From the NCBI GenBank assembly GCA_030628325.1, contig DAOVRB010000026.1, positions 1 to 8,286 on the forward strand: 8,286 nt of DNA, in the 5' to 3' direction. The DNA is from Methanomicrobiaceae archaeon (GTDB lineage Archaea; Halobacteriota; Methanomicrobia; Methanomicrobiales; Methanomicrobiaceae). The notes beneath the pieces were generated by a model. That model did not search any database, had not been told where the DNA came from, and worked only from the letters and a program-made list of their open reading frames with translations. Positions within the stretch are counted from its first letter, which is position 1. Each line of letters begins with the position of its first letter. Shown one piece after another: positions 5,764 to 8,286 of the stretch. The position numbers were made by a program, and so were the translations under genes.

Positions 5764-7065
5764 TCACTGCGTTTCCAAAAGCCATTTCCACATAGGAATC
5801 ATTCTGATTCCCGTATCTTCATTATCCCCTGTTGTATCCCTTGTTAAAAGAATCAAATCCTTCGCCTGAGAAAATTCATTTGAAAATTCCAAAAGGCCCT
5901 CCTTCTCACGTTTATTTATGTTATCCGAATATGTGACGTTTATGGCTGTCAGGCTGTTGTCCCGGTTTTTTATCACAAAATCCACTTCCTTTTCGCTTCC
6001 CGATTTTTTCCAGTAATAGGGAGAATAACCCCTTCTTATAAGTTCAATATAAACCAGATTTTCTGCAAGTTTTCCCTCATCTTTTGAGAAGACAAAGGAG
6101 ACCGAATTTCTAAGACCATTATCAATGCAATAAATTTTTTTCTGGTTTCTCTCCTGAGTCTTTAATGAGTAGCTGAAATATTTTATTTCAAAGAGAATCT
6201 TTGCCATCTCTGCAAAATGTATGTACTCCCGGATTGTGGCATAGTCTAACCCAAAAATATCAGAGAGATTTTTGTACGAATAAACTGATGTAAAATTTGA
6301 GAAGAAATATGCCAGAAGTGAGCTTAGTGCCTTCTGATTTCTGATATGCTGAATCCTTACAATATCCCGGTAGACGATACTGTCATAATAAACTTTCAGG
6401 TAGTCTTTCTTCAAATCGTCATCATCCTGCAAAGCAACTTGTGGAAAACCTCCGGATTTCAGGTAGTCTTTTAACAGAGTCATTATTTCATACTTTGCGG
6501 CGGAAAGACCCACTGCATCTTCCGGAGGAATAAAACCTTTAAAATGCAAATACTCTGAAAAATCAAGCGGGAACACTGAGACCGGAAGGTATCTTCCGCT
6601 TATAAGAACCGATAGTTTTGAATCCAGAAGGTATGATGAAGAACCTGAGATTATTATCCGGAATTGCTTTTTGTCATACCATGATTTGACAAGACGTTCC
6701 CATCCTTCAATATTCTGAATCTCATCAAGAATTAGCCACACATCACTGTCAGGGTACACTTCTTTTCTGAAAGTATCAATTAAGGTTTCAAGAGGATTCT
6801 CAATATTTGAGAGTGCAGGCTCATCACAATTTATAAAAAGAATTTTCTTTGGATTAACACCGCGGTTGGTGATGAGTTCCTCTATTATCTGAAATATCAG
6901 GGTTGTTTTTCCAGAACGGCGGACCCCGTTTAAAACAAGAATTTCTTCTGTGTCCAGATATTTCCGGATTTTTTCAAAATATTTCTTCCTGATGATTCCT
7001 GTTTCAAATGATTCTTCCCTCCACCATGGGTTCAGAGAAACAAGTAGATCAAGATATTTTGTCAT
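5764..7065 (-). CDS. AAA ATPase with DUF4143 (archaeal ATPase family)
   Basis: The 433 residues have the two-domain layout of the AAA_14/DUF4143 family. The ATPase domain has Walker A GVRRSGKTT (47-55), Walker B WLILDEIQNIEGWE (110-123), a sensor-like IIISGSSSYLL (137-147) and an arginine in SGRY (156-159). A winged-helix-like stretch follows at about 262-295 (YKNLSDIFGLDYATIREYI). The C-terminal DUF4143 half carries the nuclease-fold signature GKLAENLVYIEL (331-342) and EVDFVI (360-365). The usual E-x-K of that fold is replaced by N376-V-T378 in AINVTYS, so nuclease activity is unlikely. The family's biological role is unknown. The gene is visibly richer in A+T, and its product richer in Lys, Ile and Tyr, than its neighbours, as often seen for mobile accessory genes. 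The ATG at 7065 has no Shine-Dalgarno site but a good TATA box 29 bases upstream. It is monocistronic as far as can be seen. Confidence 0.92.
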   Translation of the reverse strand: MTKYLDLLVSLNPWWREESFETGIIRKKYFEKIRKYLDTEEILVLNGVRRSGKTTLIFQIIEELITNRGVNPKKILFINCDEPALSNIENPLETLIDTFRKEVYPDSDVWLILDEIQNIEGWERLVKSWYDKKQFRIIISGSSSYLLDSKLSVLISGRYLPVSVFPLDFSEYLHFKGFIPPEDAVGLSAAKYEIMTLLKDYLKSGGFPQVALQDDDDLKKDYLKVYYDSIVYRDIVRIQHIRNQKALSSLLAYFFSNFTSVYSYKNLSDIFGLDYATIREYIHFAEMAKILFEIKYFSYSLKTQERNQKKIYCIDNGLRNSVSFVFSKDEGKLAENLVYIELIRRGYSPYYWKKSGSEKEVDFVIKNRDNSLTAINVTYSDNINKREKEGLLEFSNEFSQAKDLILLTRDTTGDNEDTGIRMIPMWKWLLETQ

Positions 7066-7080
7066 GTGAATTTACTATGA

Positions 7081-7179
7081 ATATAATCCAATATAAACTT
7101 ATGTTTGGTTGGGCTATAATCATTCTAAATTGCATTTTTGATTTGACTATAATCTCCCTAAATCAGATATTTACCCTGA
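7081..7179. repeat. Three degenerate 33-base tandem units upstream of the ATPase
   Basis: Units start at 7081, 7114 and 7147 with no gap. Each opens with ATATAATC or CTATAATC. Units two and three share CTATAATCNNNCTAAAT and match at 22 of 33 positions by my count. Units one and two match at 18 of 33. Also shared are AT, one variable base and TTT near the middle, and a G near the end. The array spans the ATPase TATA box and the spacer before it. No fourth unit is visible on either side. The exact 33-base register argues against pure chance, but the DNA is very A+T-rich, which raises the background. Confidence 0.5.
7090..7098 (-). promoter_or_regulatory. TATA box of the AAA ATPase gene
   Basis: The minus strand reads GTTTATATT, centred 29 bases upstream of the ATG at 7065, the spacing expected for a leaderless archaeal transcript. 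It lies inside the first of three 33-base repeat units, so the repeats could act as operator sites. Confidence 0.55.
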
Positions 7180-7181
7180 TT
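7161..7181. repeat. Short inverted repeat after the small ORF
   Basis: AATCAG (7161-7166) is the inverse complement of CTGATT (7176-7181), with a 9-base A+T-rich loop. It overlaps the stop codon of the 49-codon minus-strand ORF and could be a weak 3' end signal. No T tract follows on that strand. Confidence 0.25.
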
Positions 7182-7330
7182 CATGTAAGGGTAATATCCG
7201 CATAACCTGCATCATCAGGCGCCGGAGTATTTTTCCAGACCCTGAAAGAAGGTGCGGCCACTGTTGTTTCGGGTGTATTTTCAGAAGATTCAGGTGCATC
7301 TGGTTTTGTCACCAGTTCTGTCGAATACAT
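7181..7330 (-). CDS. Hypothetical small protein (49 residues)
   Basis: I do not recognise this protein. An ATG at 7330 opens a 49-codon frame ending in TGA at 7181-7183. The first half is rich in Thr, Glu, Pro and Ser and looks disordered (MYSTELVTKPDAPESSENTP). The second half has a more distinctive segment, PSFRVWKNTPAPDDAGYADI. Codon choice resembles the neighbouring genes, and the frame stays open upstream for about 30 more codons to a point inside the end of the transporter gene. There is no Shine-Dalgarno site or well-spaced TATA box before the ATG, so it would have to be read from the transporter transcript, whose stop codon lies 74 bases upstream on the same strand. It could also be the remnant of a longer gene. 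There is no signal peptide or membrane segment. Confidence 0.4.
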   Translation of the reverse strand: MYSTELVTKPDAPESSENTPETTVAAPSFRVWKNTPAPDDAGYADITLT

Positions 7331-7404
7331 AAGATAACAGGTGCTGAAGTGAGTCACACTGGCTTTGACTGTTCGCTGTGCTTTGTTAATCTTAACCGGA
7401 AATT

Positions 7405-8286
7405 TCAGGCACTCTCTGATCTCTCAGACAGGTCATTACCTTCTTTCTTCATGAGGAAAAATGCAATGCAGGCACCTGACAGGGCCAGGGCCGCGACAGG
7501 GTAAAAAACAGAGATATAACTCCCCATAGTGTCTCTGATCTCGCCTGCGAGGAGATTGCCTGCCACAGCACCAACCCCGTATGCAGTGTTGATAAGCCCG
7601 TAATTCTGCCCGTAATGCCTGATGCCAAAGAAATGTGCTGTTGATGCGGGAGCTATTGCAAGCCACCCGCCAAGGCACATCCAGAGTGCCGAAAAACCAA
7701 TGATGTAGGGTAGAAGTTCAGCAGAAGACGCTCCGTACAGGAGGAGTAATGCTGCGGAAAAAATTATGAAGAAGCTGATTACTGCAGAGGTGCGTGCACC
7801 TGTCCGGTCAACGAGATGCCCGAAAACCGGTCTCCCGATTCCGTTAAATATAGCAAAAATACCAATAAACCATGCGGCAGCTGTTGCATCAAGTGCAAAT
7901 ACTTCCTGTCCGACCGGACTGCAGATCCCGACTGCCATCAGGCCCGTGAAAGTGCTGATAATAAAACAGATCCAGAGACCCCAGAACTCTTTTGTCCGGA
8001 CCATCTCTGAGCGTTTCATCTGCCGTAGCGGTATGAAATGTGAAACTGTTCTCTTCACAGATGTACCCGGGTTCCAGTCTTTGGGAGGAAATGACAACAG
8101 GAGTCCGAGCGGAATGATTAACACGATATAAAGCAGGCCAAAGTATCTGAATGTCGGCAGTACCCCGAATTCTTCAATCCATGAATTTGCGAGTGGTGCT
8201 GTGATAAATGGTGAAAGGCCGAACCCGAGGATTGTTGCACCAGTGGCAAAACCTCTCCTGTCAGGAAACCATCTGCCTGCAACCCC
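7405..8286 (-). CDS. OFA-type major facilitator transporter (5' end outside the window)
   Basis: The reading frame is open to the right edge, giving the last 293 residues. It belongs to the major facilitator superfamily and resembles the oxalate/formate antiporter (OFA) group of the cytoplasmic membrane. The fragment begins at a loop with RWFPDRRGFATG (5-16). About eight membrane spans follow, with a long cytoplasmic loop at about 66-100 that separates the two halves. The second half carries the loop motif GRPVFGHLVDRTGAR (151-165) and the OFA-like segment YGQNYGLINTAYGVGAVAG (215-233). The C terminus is a short charged tail (KKEGNDLSERSESA). Compared with the usual 400 or so residues, roughly the first 110 are missing. 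An internal GTG at 8124 is not the start, because the frame and the family similarity continue upstream of it. The substrate cannot be told from sequence; formate, oxalate or another monocarboxylate would fit the family. Confidence 0.9.
   Translation of the reverse strand, partial: GVAGRWFPDRRGFATGATILGFGLSPFITAPLANSWIEEFGVLPTFRYFGLLYIVLIIPLGLLLSFPPKDWNPGTSVKRTVSHFIPLRQMKRSEMVRTKEFWGLWICFIISTFTGLMAVGICSPVGQEVFALDATAAAWFIGIFAIFNGIGRPVFGHLVDRTGARTSAVISFFIIFSAALLLLYGASSAELLPYIIGFSALWMCLGGWLAIAPASTAHFFGIRHYGQNYGLINTAYGVGAVAGNLLAGEIRDTMGSYISVFYPVAALALSGACIAFFLMKKEGNDLSERSESA

Noticed and set aside
7081..7179. CRISPR array
   Set aside because: The 33-base units are contiguous and degenerate, with no repeat-spacer alternation, no cas gene and only three units.
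7008..7205. 65-codon plus-strand frame as a whole
   Set aside because: Its first third is antisense to the conserved ATPase N terminus. Only the shorter frame from 7077 is worth noting, and it is kept as a finding rather than a gene.
7405..8124. GTG at 8124 as the start of the transporter
   Set aside because: The frame is open to the window edge, and the upstream residues include the RWFPDRRG motif expected inside an OFA transporter.
7766..8131. 121-codon plus-strand frame antisense to the transporter
   Set aside because: Shadow of hydrophobic transporter codons; no independent support.

Overview
The window looks like chromosomal DNA of a methanogenic euryarchaeon, most probably of the order Methanomicrobiales. 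The main reasons are an archaeal DRG-type GTPase, an archaeal Trm1 tRNA methyltransferase, a UbiA-family enzyme of archaeal ether-lipid synthesis, two tRNA genes with no encoded CCA, TATA-box promoters with few Shine-Dalgarno sites, and DUF116 and DUF1847 proteins that are common in methanogens. The order-level assignment is inferred from general resemblance, not from a database search.

Left part (1-2763), translation: a tRNA-Glu(CTC) gene on the minus strand, a gene-free spacer of about 290 bases, and the DRG GTPase on the plus strand. The GTPase overlaps convergently with trm1 on the minus strand. A tRNA-Arg(CCT) gene diverges from trm1 across a 67-base spacer, where one TATA-like element is correctly spaced for both genes.

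Middle part (2764-5763), envelope and unknown functions: a digeranylgeranylglyceryl phosphate synthase (membrane lipid core) and a small bactofilin-like beta-helix protein lie on the plus strand. The bactofilin-like gene overlaps convergently by 20 bases with a membrane-anchored, cysteine-rich DUF116 protein. A cysteine-rich DUF1847 protein follows on the same strand as DUF116. The upstream regions of the two DUF genes share a 9-mer.

Right part (5764-8286), accessory in character: an A+T-rich AAA ATPase of the DUF4143 family on the minus strand, an A+T-rich spacer with three degenerate 33-base tandem units over its promoter, a probable unlisted 49-codon small ORF, and the 3' part of an OFA-type major facilitator transporter that runs off the window.

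No CRISPR array, insertion sequence or complete defence system is visible. The most unusual structure is the 33-base periodic element at 7081-7179. The rest is mainly housekeeping or conserved-hypothetical content.
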